Source: Paenibacillus sp. HWE-109 (GTDB lineage: Bacteria; Bacillota; Bacilli; Paenibacillales; NBRC-103111). Taken from it: a stretch of 64,000 bases of DNA. This document shows, one piece after another, positions 16,232 to 25,638 of the stretch (position 1 is the stretch's first letter; every line of letters begins with the position of its first letter). Where the stretch lies: NCBI RefSeq assembly GCF_022163125.1, contig NZ_CP091881.1:2604001-2668000 (forward strand). Direction: 5' to 3'. The position numbers were made by a program, and so were the translations under genes. The notes under the pieces were generated by a model. The model did not search any database, had not been told where the DNA came from, and was given only the letters and a program-made list of their open reading frames with translations.

Positions 16232-16711
16232 TTAGTTGCTCAGGCTTTCTAGAAGTGCTCGCAAGCGTACAGGTATTTCTGCTTTAAGCTCGTCCCATGT
16301 CACAAACATGTCGGGTGTCCATTCATAAGGTGTATAGATGAAGCTGGGCTGGAAGCTGAAGGTGCGGAGATGATCTTCGGCGAGCTTGTCGATGTTAACG
16401 CCGAATTTGAACTGCCCCTGGAACATCTCGTTTTCCAATACTCCGCCGTTTCCGGCAAATTCGTTGTTGACTGCTTCTACATCCGGAAGTAAGCGGAACA
16501 GCTCATCAAGCGCTGCCATCACATGCTTCCCAGGCTGCACATACACCTGAACGCGGCCATCTTCCTGTATATTGCTGCGATCGCTTAATAAACCAATCAT
16601 ATATTTCCCGTGGAAGCTGACTTCGCAATAAATGATCTCATCGTTATGTCCAATGTACACCCAAACATGCTCTAAATCGTAAATGAATGTAAAGAAATGA
16701 GAATTGTGCAT
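16232..16711 (-). CDS. Uncharacterised 159-residue protein
   Basis: No family recognised. The protein is soluble and acidic, with a beta-rich N-terminal half (FFTFIYDLEHVWVYIGHNDE, then YCEVSFHGKYMIGLLSD) and a helical C-terminus (TWDELKAEIPVRLRALLESL). It has no signal peptide. It is divergent from the AraC sensor gene, with only 71 bases between the two start codons, so they may share a control region. Codon use looks like its neighbours, which supports a real gene. Confidence 0.65.
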   Translation of the reverse strand: MHNSHFFTFIYDLEHVWVYIGHNDEIIYCEVSFHGKYMIGLLSDRSNIQEDGRVQVYVQPGKHVMAALDELFRLLPDVEAVNNEFAGNGGVLENEMFQGQFKFGVNIDKLAEDHLRTFSFQPSFIYTPYEWTPDMFVTWDELKAEIPVRLRALLESLSN

Positions 16712-16782
16712 GATTCTTCGAATTGCGTATTGACTTGGCGAACCGTCTCGTTGTACTTTGTACGAATAAAGGGGCTGTGCAC

Positions 16783-19014
16783 ATGAGGAAAAAGTGGAGA
16801 AATCGCCTTGTATTTGCTTATTTACCCGTCTTCATTCTCGTTATTGTTGTACTGCTGTGGATTTTTTTCGTCACGATGAGCGAGTTGTCCAAGCAGCAGG
16901 CGCTGAAGGCAAACGAGATCTACGCAGAAAATACGATGCAATATGTGGATTCTAAACTGCGAACCGTCGAACAATATATCGTGCAGACCTTTCTCGATGA
17001 CCAATCTGTGATTGATTTTTACAACGTATCTCCGTTAGCGCAGAATCGTTATTTGAATGACCGAGACGTATATAAGAAATTGATTTTGCTGCGAGACAGC
17101 TTCAGTGAAATTGATTCCGTTTATTTATATCGCACCCGCGACCAAATCGTTTTAAGTGACTCGTCCATGATGGGGCTTGAACAATTCGCCAACAGCTCTT
17201 ATTTGCATACTTTACTAGCCGCTCCTCCTGCCAATCGCTGGAGCATTGGTCGCGAGTATCTCGACAATTCCGGTGTAACGACACCTGTGGTTTCTCTCAT
17301 CATGCGGATGCCTTTGCCGCTTGGAACGGATGGCGTGCTGGTTGCCAATATCAAATTGCATACGCTCTCAAAACTCATCGACAACGTGTCGCGTTCTAAA
17401 TTTAGTTATCTGCACCTCCTGGATGCCCGTGGCGAATACATCATTGGTGATGACACGATAAGCGGAGCAGCAAGCAAGAATAGGGAAGATGTTACTGTTA
17501 TTAAATCGGAATACACGGGTTGGACGATTCGCAGCGGATTTGTCGACGGCGTCGTCTTTCGCTTTCTGTCGAACCTCAATGCATTCTGGATGGTAATCGG
17601 CATCTTAACAGTTCTTGCAGGTGCTGCATGGATCGTATACGTGAGCCGACAAAACTATAAGCCGATTGAATCGCTGCTGGAGCGGCTATCTTCCGTTCCC
17701 TTGCAGAGACCCCATATTCTAGCCCAAGTGAAGCACGATGAATTCAAAATTATTGACAATCTGCTGGATCATCTGCTGGAGCAATTCGGCAAGTATCGAT
17801 TGGAAAACGATGAGAATTTCAGCTATCGTCGGCGATATTTGTTCGAGGAATTGCTGACCGGAACACAGCTTAAGCTAGAAGATGGGTGGGACAAGGAGCT
17901 GTCGCGTTTCGGCTTTCAAGAGTCAAGCGATACATACAGGGTGGCCATTCTTGAGATCGACAAGTATTCGAATTTCACCTCAACTTACACGAATAAGGAT
18001 CAATATTTGATTAAATTTATCATTGATAACGTTGTTCAAGAGCTGAGTCAGAATGCAGGCATCCTGATTTGTCCGGAGTGGATCGAGAAACATCGTCTTT
18101 GCGTCGTCTGTCAGATGCCGAACGAGCTAGTATCCAGTGATCTGCTTCATGAGATTATGCGCAAAACGGTGGATTGGGTCCAAACCAATGCAGCAATTAC
18201 GATTACCTGTGGACTTGGGACGAAAGTATCAAGTCTGCAACGGGTATCAAGCTCCTATGAAGAAGCCTTGGAAGCGCTTAGCTATAAGACGACGTTCGGA
18301 ATCAGCAGCGTCATTGATTTCAAGAATATCACTACTAAATCAGGGGAAGAAATATTCAGGTCGCTTCCATCTATACGTGAGCTGGTTCAACTATTCAGGA
18401 TCGGAGATCCTCAGTGGGAACAGCACTATAAGACCTTGTTTGGTGAAATTCGCATCCAGTTGTTTTCACGGGAACAAGTTGTCAATCTGATGAATTATTT
18501 ATTATTTCATTTTTACAAGGAAATGTCAGGGTTGTCCCCGGAATATCTGGAATGTTGGCGAGAATACGCGTTGAATCCAATTAATGAATGGATAGCGAGC
18601 TTCGATGCTGTAGATGAATTGGAGCATGAACTGCACGCTATTTTGCAGGATGCCTGCCATCGGCTTGATAACCTTCGCGCGCAGCGAAGCCAACATGATC
18701 TAATCGATCAAGTGAAAGCTTATATCGAAGTTGAATTTAACAATCCCGATTTCTCGCTTGTCATGCTGAGTGATCGATTTAAGTTGACACCGAATTATTT
18801 AAGCCGTTTGTTTAAAGAAGAATTCGGTGAGAAATTTATTGATTATTTGGCTGGGTTGCGGATCGAACAAGCCAAACATTTGCTGGTAACGACAACTACG
18901 GCAATCCAGGAAATCGCCGTGAAGGTTGGATATACACATACTTTTTCATTCATTCGTGTATTCAAGAAAATCGTGGGCCGGACACCAGGCGATTATCGCA
19001 AGGAGTTTCAATAA
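16783..19014 (+). CDS. Membrane-bound AraC family regulator of the sugar-uptake locus
   Basis: 743 residues from ATG 16783 (AAAGGGG upstream); an ATG 60 bases earlier lacks a ribosome binding site. Helix 1 (about residues 8-30) and helix 2 (about 265-290) bracket an extracellular sensor of dCache type. A cytoplasmic linker leads to a C-terminal AraC double helix-turn-helix (about 640-743; TPNYLSRLFKEEFGEKFIDY and GYTHTFSFIRVFKKIVGRTP). This one-piece design is common in Paenibacillus, where it senses an extracellular sugar or binding protein and switches on the adjacent LplB/YtcP importer. Its position before the importer fits. Ends at a strong terminator. Confidence 0.93.
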   Translation: MRKKWRNRLVFAYLPVFILVIVVLLWIFFVTMSELSKQQALKANEIYAENTMQYVDSKLRTVEQYIVQTFLDDQSVIDFYNVSPLAQNRYLNDRDVYKKLILLRDSFSEIDSVYLYRTRDQIVLSDSSMMGLEQFANSSYLHTLLAAPPANRWSIGREYLDNSGVTTPVVSLIMRMPLPLGTDGVLVANIKLHTLSKLIDNVSRSKFSYLHLLDARGEYIIGDDTISGAASKNREDVTVIKSEYTGWTIRSGFVDGVVFRFLSNLNAFWMVIGILTVLAGAAWIVYVSRQNYKPIESLLERLSSVPLQRPHILAQVKHDEFKIIDNLLDHLLEQFGKYRLENDENFSYRRRYLFEELLTGTQLKLEDGWDKELSRFGFQESSDTYRVAILEIDKYSNFTSTYTNKDQYLIKFIIDNVVQELSQNAGILICPEWIEKHRLCVVCQMPNELVSSDLLHEIMRKTVDWVQTNAAITITCGLGTKVSSLQRVSSSYEEALEALSYKTTFGISSVIDFKNITTKSGEEIFRSLPSIRELVQLFRIGDPQWEQHYKTLFGEIRIQLFSREQVVNLMNYLLFHFYKEMSGLSPEYLECWREYALNPINEWIASFDAVDELEHELHAILQDACHRLDNLRAQRSQHDLIDQVKAYIEVEFNNPDFSLVMLSDRFKLTPNYLSRLFKEEFGEKFIDYLAGLRIEQAKHLLVTTTTAIQEIAVKVGYTHTFSFIRVFKKIVGRTPGDYRKEFQ

Positions 19015-19016
19015 TC

Positions 19017-19069
19017 GAAAACGATCGATTCAAGGATAGCTGAGCAAGTCCTTGAATCGATCGTTTTTT
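19017..19069 (+). terminator. Intrinsic terminator
   Basis: Stem AACGATCGATTCAAGGA / TCCTTGAATCGATCGTT with a 12-base loop and TTTTTT. It separates the regulator gene from the transporter operon. Confidence 0.92.
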
Positions 19070-19238
19070 GTTGATAAAACCCTTATGTACTGCGGATTAT
19101 TGAAGTTGTGCATCAGGTCTAAATGTGTGAATTGCCGTATCGAACGACTTCCGTGTACTGTTGAGTTGTGAGCGGAATACAAACGATCACAACCATGCGA
19201 TATCACGCTCGGCAGGGCGACATAGGAGGTAAAGTCTC

Positions 19239-20207
19239 ATGCAAGTATCTTCGAAGCACATAACTATGGATAGGGAAACAGAAACTTGGAGTCAAATCAA
19301 AGATACGAAAAAGAGGAGCCGTAAGTATATAAAGCAAAATATTCCGCTATATATCATGCTAACTCCAGCCCTTGTATGTTTTATCCTATTCAAGTATGCG
19401 CCGATGGGCGGGATCATTCTTGCCTTCAAGGACTATAACTTCTGGGATGGTATTTGGGGTAGTCCTTGGGTGGGGTTCAAGCATTTTGATTATTTATTTA
19501 CGAATCCGCAAGGATGGAAAATCATTCGGAATACATTCATGCTTAGTTTGCTTAGCTTTATTGGATTTCCAGTTCCGATATTGGTTGCTTTGATGCTGAA
19601 TGAAGTTCGGAAAATGTGGTTTAAGAAAATCGTGCAAACACTGCTGTATTTGCCTCATTTCCTTTCCTGGGTCATTGTCGGCGGCATCTTTATTACATTG
19701 TTTTCGCAGGATACCGGCATGGTGAACGACGTGCTGGAGAAGCTGGGGTTTGAGCGGTTTGCCTTTCTGTATCAACCGTTTTCCTGGATTACTGTTTTCA
19801 TAAGCTCAGGTATTTGGAAAGAAGCTGGCTTCTCTGCGATTATTTATTTGGCGGCGCTTACGACGATTGATCCAAGCTTGTACGAGTCGACCGCCATGGA
19901 TGGTGCTGGCAAATGGCGCCAGATGTGGCACGTGTCGCTTCCGGGCATTCGCCCGACTATCATTCTAATGCTGATTCTTGGCATAGGGCGTGTCATGGAG
20001 GTTGGCTTCGACCACATCTACGTGATGCAGAATCGTGTGGTTGCCGATATTTCAGAGGTTATCAGCACGTACACATTCAAGATAGGCATTCAGGGGGGCG
20101 AGTTCGGCGTTCCCGCAGCGATGGGATTATTTGAATCCTTAGTAGGCTTCACACTGGTACTAACAGCCAACCAAATTGCCCGCAAATTCAACCAGAGTCT
20201 ATGGTAA
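19239..20207 (+). CDS. Carbohydrate ABC permease (LplB-like)
   Basis: 322 residues, six helices, with the charged N-terminal tail usual for this group (KDTKKRSRKYIKQNIPLYIM). The EAA loop that docks the ATPase reads STAMDGAGKWRQMWHVSLP (about residues 215-235). The start has a consensus AGGAGG. It forms the importer with the next two genes. As is usual for this family, no ATPase gene is nearby; a shared MsmX-type ATPase encoded elsewhere is expected. Confidence 0.93.
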   Translation: MQVSSKHITMDRETETWSQIKDTKKRSRKYIKQNIPLYIMLTPALVCFILFKYAPMGGIILAFKDYNFWDGIWGSPWVGFKHFDYLFTNPQGWKIIRNTFMLSLLSFIGFPVPILVALMLNEVRKMWFKKIVQTLLYLPHFLSWVIVGGIFITLFSQDTGMVNDVLEKLGFERFAFLYQPFSWITVFISSGIWKEAGFSAIIYLAALTTIDPSLYESTAMDGAGKWRQMWHVSLPGIRPTIILMLILGIGRVMEVGFDHIYVMQNRVVADISEVISTYTFKIGIQGGEFGVPAAMGLFESLVGFTLVLTANQIARKFNQSLW

Positions 20208-20231
20208 TCGAGCTTGAAAGGAAGTGAGAAC

Positions 20232-21107
20232 ATGAGAGAAAATACCGCAGGGAAATGGTTCCATGCATCGGTGCATACCATTCTGCTGCTCGCAGCCGTC
20301 AGCTGCCTGATACCGCTGATCAATATTATCGCTGTTTCGTTCAGCGACTCAGCGGCCATTGATTCCGGGTTCGTCTGGCTTTGGCCCATTCATTTCAATC
20401 TGGAAGCCTATAAAACCCTTTTTATCGGTTCGAGAGTCATCCCTTCCTTCATGAATAGCTTGTACATCACAGTAATCGGAACGGGGTTAAGCTTGCTCTG
20501 TACGACTCTTGCGGCTTACGCACTGTCCCGTAAATACTGCTATGGTCGTAAATTTATAACGCTGGCTATGGTGTTTACGATGATGTTCAGCGGCGGACTG
20601 ATTCCCTTTTTTCTTCTGATGAAAACCTTAGGGCTCATTAACACCTACTGGTCTCTATGGCTCCCAGAGTTAGTTGGCGCCTATAATTTGCTGCTCATGC
20701 GAAGCTATTTCGAAGGAATTCCAGCCGAAATCGAAGAGTCTGCGCGCATCGACGGCTGTGGGGAATGGCGGCTTCTTGTGCAAATATTTCTGCCTTTGTC
20801 CATGCCTGTGGTTGCTACGATTTGCTTATTCTTGGCGGTTGGTTACTGGAACTCGTTCTTAAACGTTCTCATCTTCATCAATGATGCAGAAAAGATGAAT
20901 TTGACCGTATTCGTGCAGCAAATGGTGCAAAGTCAGAGCATGCTGATTCAGACGATTGCCTTGCAGCCGGAAGATCTGGAGAATATGTCGCCTGAGGCTG
21001 TGAAAGCCGGAGGTATTGTGATCATGACCTTGCCGATGCTGATTGTCTATCCACTTCTGCAAAAGTATTTTGTAAAGGGAGTGATGCTTGGCGCAATTAA
21101 AGGGTAA
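20232..21107 (+). CDS. Carbohydrate ABC permease (YtcP/MalG-like)
   Basis: 291 residues from ATG 20232 (AAAGGAAGTG upstream; the TTG at 20214 is inside the spacer). Six helices; the EAA loop reads EESARIDGCGEWRLLVQIFL (about 180-200). The C-terminus LQKYFVKGVMLGAIKG is the hallmark of this family. It is the partner of the LplB-like permease, 24 bases downstream. Confidence 0.93.
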   Translation: MRENTAGKWFHASVHTILLLAAVSCLIPLINIIAVSFSDSAAIDSGFVWLWPIHFNLEAYKTLFIGSRVIPSFMNSLYITVIGTGLSLLCTTLAAYALSRKYCYGRKFITLAMVFTMMFSGGLIPFFLLMKTLGLINTYWSLWLPELVGAYNLLLMRSYFEGIPAEIEESARIDGCGEWRLLVQIFLPLSMPVVATICLFLAVGYWNSFLNVLIFINDAEKMNLTVFVQQMVQSQSMLIQTIALQPEDLENMSPEAVKAGGIVIMTLPMLIVYPLLQKYFVKGVMLGAIKG

Positions 21108-21173
21108 CCGAGAAATCGTGATAGGATAATGGGATTAGAAATCAGTTGATACATACAAAAGGGGATGAACGAA

Positions 21174-22808
21174 ATGGGAGACTATAAGAAGAAAAGTACG
21201 TTATTGGCAGTGGTCACATTGTTGGCGGCAGGGACGGTAGCTGCTGGTTGCAGTAAACCGCAAGGAGAGAGCACCGTTTCCCCCACCAAAGCAGGGGCAT
21301 CGACATCCGCACCTGAGAAACGGGGCAAAATCAAAATGTCCCTCTACGACCGCGGCAATACGCCAGCGGCAGAAGGCTCGATTACGAACAACCGCTGGAC
21401 GAAATGGATTAATGAAAACGGGCCAGCAGATGTGGAATTTGTTGCCGTTCCTAGATTTGAATCCAAGCAGAAATTTAATACGTTGTTTGCTTCCGGAGAA
21501 GCGCCTGACGTGATCAATGAGTTTGAGACGGGCTACCGGGATCAGCTCTACAGTCAGAAGCAGCTAATGCCACTGGATGATCTGGTCAAGCAATATGCGC
21601 CGAACTACACGAAGATGCTGGATAAGTATCCAATCCTGCGCAAGATCGGCACGAAGCCTGACGGTAAAATGTACGAAATGGGACGTGTGATTCCCAGCTC
21701 CGTGCAAGTAGCTGTTTTCATCCGCACCGACTGGCTGAAAAAACTTTCGCTGCCCATCCCCCAAACACCGGATGAACTGCTTAAAGTTGCGAAAGCGTTC
21801 ACAGAGCAGGATCCTGACGGCAACGGGAAAAAGGATACTTACGGCTATTCGCTCGCTTATTTAGGCGATGAGGCGATTGACGCTATGCATGGCAATACGA
21901 TGTTTATTAAAGATGACAAGTTGACCGAGGATGAGGCGAGAATGAAAGCGGCCGTTTCCTTCAAAAAACGATTGTTTGACGAAGGGGTCGTAGATCGTGA
22001 TTATTTGACAGATAAAAATGGCGAGAAGGCGAAGAAAGATTTTCTGTCTGGCAAGCTTGGCATCTATGTGGCTGACAATGCGAATGTTGATTTTCTAACG
22101 ACGCTTCGCAGCACGAATAAAGAGGCGACGATAGCCCCGATGCTTATGCCGAAGACAGAATTCGGACAGTACACGATCAGAATGCTGAATCCGCTTCAGA
22201 TGACGACTGTCGTGTATGCAGGCTCCAAAGATCCGGCCTCTGCCATGAAAGAGATGGACTTCATGCTGGCTGAGAAGACCTGGAAAACGCTCAAATTCGG
22301 CACGGAAAACGTTCATTGGAAAAATGATGAGCTGGGATGTCCGAGAGCGATTAATCCGGATTTGCGCAAAATTGAAATCGGGTATAACACGGATTTGTAT
22401 ATGTCAGCGACAACGATTGATTCCAAAGAGATTTGCAATATTCCAGTTGTTAACAAGGAGATTCCGAATTCCGAGGAATGGAGCAAAATCAAAAATGAAA
22501 CCCGCGATCTGTACGAGAATCCTGCTGTTCCGCTGTATACGCTAACTCATCTTGAGCATATGCCAACGCTTCCGGCTGATTTGCTCAAAATTAACAACGA
22601 TTGGACCCAGCAAAGCAAGGACCTGATCGCCAAGACAGTTGTTAGCGGGGGCAGCTATACGGTTGATCAAGCGATGAACGACCTGAAAAGCTTAAAACAG
22701 AAGATTGGACAAAATCAGACGCTGGATTGGTACGCGAAGTGGTATGAGCAAAATAAAAAGAATGCGTTCCTGACCAAAGACATTTACCAATTTCTAGCCA
22801 AAAAATAA
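21174..22808 (+). CDS. Extracellular solute-binding lipoprotein of the sugar importer
   Basis: 544 residues from ATG 21174 (AAAAGGGG 9 bases upstream; the ATG at 21165 is too close to it). Signal peptide with lipobox ending at C26 (GTVAAGC). The mature protein is a family-1 type binding protein with EGSITNNRWTKWINE near the start and DPDGNGKKDTYGYSLAY, a calcium-like loop common in this group, in the middle. It delivers an oligosaccharide to the two permeases. The substrate is probably produced by the large secreted enzyme at the end of the operon. Confidence 0.92.
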   Translation: MGDYKKKSTLLAVVTLLAAGTVAAGCSKPQGESTVSPTKAGASTSAPEKRGKIKMSLYDRGNTPAAEGSITNNRWTKWINENGPADVEFVAVPRFESKQKFNTLFASGEAPDVINEFETGYRDQLYSQKQLMPLDDLVKQYAPNYTKMLDKYPILRKIGTKPDGKMYEMGRVIPSSVQVAVFIRTDWLKKLSLPIPQTPDELLKVAKAFTEQDPDGNGKKDTYGYSLAYLGDEAIDAMHGNTMFIKDDKLTEDEARMKAAVSFKKRLFDEGVVDRDYLTDKNGEKAKKDFLSGKLGIYVADNANVDFLTTLRSTNKEATIAPMLMPKTEFGQYTIRMLNPLQMTTVVYAGSKDPASAMKEMDFMLAEKTWKTLKFGTENVHWKNDELGCPRAINPDLRKIEIGYNTDLYMSATTIDSKEICNIPVVNKEIPNSEEWSKIKNETRDLYENPAVPLYTLTHLEHMPTLPADLLKINNDWTQQSKDLIAKTVVSGGSYTVDQAMNDLKSLKQKIGQNQTLDWYAKWYEQNKKNAFLTKDIYQFLAKK

Positions 22809-22822
22809 TAAGGTGAGATAAC

Positions 22823-24577
22823 ATGGATTTCATTCAATTGTCCAGCGATGCAGAGTTTCTGGCAAGCAAGGCCATGATGAGCTTCGCAGAAAGAAGCGAC
22901 TACTTGCTAGATAAGCAAATCCAGCAGGATTTGTCCAAGGATCTATACGGAGGCATCGCCATAGCGAACCTAAGTAAAGCCATCTATGTAGAGGCAAGCA
23001 ATCAGAGTTTGGTGCGCACCGCTGAATGGTTTAAGCATCCGCATCTTTATGGGCGCGATCCGCAAGGAGAATCGGATTTTGCCGCGATAAAGCTTATACG
23101 CGCCTTGTACCAGTTTGAATCGGTTGGGCTTTTGGAGGAACAGACCTGCAGTGCCATCCGAAATTTTTATCTGAGTCATAATTTTGAAAGCAAATACAAG
23201 TCGGAGAATCATATGCTGCTTTTCCATACGTCGCGGTATCTAGCCGCACATAAGTTTCCGCTAGAGTGCTTCAAGGCGTATGGAAAAGAAGGCAGGGAAC
23301 TTCTGGAGGAGGAAGGAAACTTCCTCCGGGAATACCTTGTATTCCGAGCCAAGCGGGGATGGGCAGAGTTTGATTCCTCCAGCTACATGCCGGAAGTCAT
23401 GGAGTGCCTGCTGTGTCTTTATGATTACGCTAATGACCTGGAACTGGTTAAGCTTGCCGGGATGATGCTGGATGTATTGCTGCTGGATATGGTATGCGAT
23501 AGCCTCGACGGTTTGTACGGAGGTGCTCATGGCCGCATCTATGCGCCTGTCGCCTTGGATCATGCCCGCAGCGGTACATTTCCTATATACGAGCTGTATT
23601 TCGGGCATAGCTACAGAGCGATGATTCAGGCTCCCTGCCTGATTGCTGCTATTTGTTCGAATTATCGGCCCTCTCAGCAGATTTATGAGATTGCACTGGG
23701 GCGAACGAAGGCTTACGTTCATCAAGAAAGCAAGCATTTACACTGCATCACCTGTGAAACGCCGCACAAGCAGCTGCCGCAGGAGGAAGGAAGCATTAAC
23801 AAATATACGTATTGCACACCCCGCTTTATCATGGGGGCCGTGAATTATCAAGATGCCTACGCTCAGGGCAGCGAAGCGGGCTGGTATGCCCATCATCAGC
23901 AGCATCAGTGGGATTTGAGCCTTCCAGAGGCAACCAACTTGAAGATTTTCAGTCATCATCCAGGGCATCACGGCACAGAAGGAAGCGAGCATGGCTACTG
24001 GACGGGAGATTTGGGCTGCGGCTGCGGCCACTTTTTCGGTGAAAAAAATGTCGTGATGGCCATGTATCAGATTCCAGAGACACAAGCGCTGCACTGGATT
24101 CACGTCCATATTCCGAGGGATGCCTTTGATGAGGTGGAGGAAGAAGGCAACTACCTTTTCCTGCGAAAATCAGGGATCTACATCTCCTTATTTATCTACA
24201 ACGGCTATAACTGGACAACAGAAGGTGAATTCGCCGGAAGAGAAGTCATCAGCCATGGAAGGCGCAATGCGGTTATGTGCGAAGTGGGAGATGATCGGAC
24301 CTATGGGGATTTTGCGTCGTTTCGCAGGATGATTGTGCAGAACCGCCTAGATTTCGATCCTGTCCGAATGGAGTTAGCATACCGTTCCTCCCAAGTGGGG
24401 GAGCTGTTCATGAACGAATCCATGCGAGCGATACAAGGAGAAACGGTGATCTTTCCGTATCCGACCTATAACGGTCCTTATATGGTTTCCGCTTTTAACA
24501 GTGGAGTGATTGAAGTGAGGTCCAATGGAAGTAAGGCCATCTACGATTTTAACCAAATAACGGTCAAACAGGAATAA
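22823..24577 (+). CDS. Uncharacterised 584-residue protein, possible polysaccharide lyase/hydrolase
   Basis: No family recognised with certainty. There is no signal peptide, so it should act in the cytoplasm on imported sugar. The N-terminal ~330 residues look like an alpha/alpha-barrel (helices with SENHMLLFHTSRYLAAHKF near 130, WAEFDSSSYMPEVMECLLCLYDYAN near 200), and the rest is beta-rich (GYWTGDLGCGCGHFFGEKN near 395). This helix-barrel plus beta-sandwich order, and an Asn-His pair in SENH, resemble several polysaccharide lyase families. It lies between the binding protein and a GH105-like hydrolase that would remove the unsaturated end a lyase creates. That role is inferred from context. 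Confidence 0.6.
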   Translation: MDFIQLSSDAEFLASKAMMSFAERSDYLLDKQIQQDLSKDLYGGIAIANLSKAIYVEASNQSLVRTAEWFKHPHLYGRDPQGESDFAAIKLIRALYQFESVGLLEEQTCSAIRNFYLSHNFESKYKSENHMLLFHTSRYLAAHKFPLECFKAYGKEGRELLEEEGNFLREYLVFRAKRGWAEFDSSSYMPEVMECLLCLYDYANDLELVKLAGMMLDVLLLDMVCDSLDGLYGGAHGRIYAPVALDHARSGTFPIYELYFGHSYRAMIQAPCLIAAICSNYRPSQQIYEIALGRTKAYVHQESKHLHCITCETPHKQLPQEEGSINKYTYCTPRFIMGAVNYQDAYAQGSEAGWYAHHQQHQWDLSLPEATNLKIFSHHPGHHGTEGSEHGYWTGDLGCGCGHFFGEKNVVMAMYQIPETQALHWIHVHIPRDAFDEVEEEGNYLFLRKSGIYISLFIYNGYNWTTEGEFAGREVISHGRRNAVMCEVGDDRTYGDFASFRRMIVQNRLDFDPVRMELAYRSSQVGELFMNESMRAIQGETVIFPYPTYNGPYMVSAFNSGVIEVRSNGSKAIYDFNQITVKQE

Positions 24578-24592
24578 CCGGAGGTGTGTAAA

Positions 24593-25624
24593 GTGAAAGG
24601 AATATTGAAGAAAGTAGCGCAAGCGACGATGCAGATGGATTTTAATGTAGACAAGAAGGGCGACTGGGACTGGGGCGCAGGCGTCGCTTTGTACGGATTG
24701 CGGAAAGTTTATGAGACGACAGGAAGCCAGGAGATTTACCAATTCATCAAGACGTTCATCGACGGTAACATGGCGCAAAGCCAGAAGATTTCGTACAACA
24801 TCAATACCACTGCACCGCTGCTTTCCGTTTTGCTGCTTTATCGAGAAACAGGAGAACCGCATTATCTTGATTTTGCCGAAAAATTCGCCAGTTGGCTGAT
24901 GAAGGAAGCACCAAGGCTGTCCAACGGGGCTCTTGAGCATACCGTCATTAACGATAAGTTTGCCGGAGAGATGTGGGTCGATACCGTATTTATGGCCGGG
25001 GTATTCCTAACCGAGTTGGGACAGTTGGTGAATAATGCGGCTTATATTGAGGAAGGGCTGCGGCAGGCAAGACTGCATATTGAGTACCTTCAAACCGGGG
25101 ACAATGGCTTGCTGTACCATGGCTACAGCTTATTAGGCAACGATCATCTCAGTGGCTGTCTCTGGGCCAGAGGAAACAGCTGGGTCACGATCAGCATACC
25201 GGAAATATTCACAACCTTGAAAGGTTATGAGCAGGAGAAGGAATGGTTTTTCGGAAGAATTCAGCGGCAAGTCGAAGCCTTGGCAGCTGTTCAGAATGAC
25301 ACGGGCCTGTGGCCCACGATTCTAACTGACGCCTCCTCCTATGAGGAAACCTCCGCCACGGCGGGCTTTGTATATGGCATATGGAAAAGTATGCAGATGG
25401 GGTATTTGGATCGCAAATACTTGCGCTGCGCGGAGAAAGGCTATAAGGCTGTACTTCAGCATATTACGGAGGAAGGAACGGTGACGAGTGTTTCGGCAGG
25501 AACGGGCATTCAACACAGTATACAGGAATACAAAGCGATTCCTAGGGACTCGATTATGCCGTGGGGCCAAGGAATTGCCTTGCTGATGTTATGCCAAGAG
25601 ATGCACGAGCATGTTAAATCATGA
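24593..25624 (+). CDS. GH105-like unsaturated glucuronyl/rhamnogalacturonyl hydrolase
   Basis: 343 residues from GTG 24593 (GGAGG 8 bases upstream; the GTG at 24584 lies within it). Fold markers of the YteR/GH105 alpha6-barrel: GDWDWGAGVALYGL near residue 20, GEMWVDTVFMAG around 122-134 with the catalytic-type Asp, LWARGNSWVTIS near 200, and ETSATAGFVYGIW near 255. These cytoplasmic enzymes hydrate the unsaturated uronic end left by a polysaccharide lyase. This argues that the operon handles a uronic-acid-bearing polysaccharide such as rhamnogalacturonan or a host or plant glycan. Confidence 0.88.
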   Translation: MKGILKKVAQATMQMDFNVDKKGDWDWGAGVALYGLRKVYETTGSQEIYQFIKTFIDGNMAQSQKISYNINTTAPLLSVLLLYRETGEPHYLDFAEKFASWLMKEAPRLSNGALEHTVINDKFAGEMWVDTVFMAGVFLTELGQLVNNAAYIEEGLRQARLHIEYLQTGDNGLLYHGYSLLGNDHLSGCLWARGNSWVTISIPEIFTTLKGYEQEKEWFFGRIQRQVEALAAVQNDTGLWPTILTDASSYEETSATAGFVYGIWKSMQMGYLDRKYLRCAEKGYKAVLQHITEEGTVTSVSAGTGIQHSIQEYKAIPRDSIMPWGQGIALLMLCQEMHEHVKS

Positions 25625-25638
25625 AGGGGGCAAGTGAT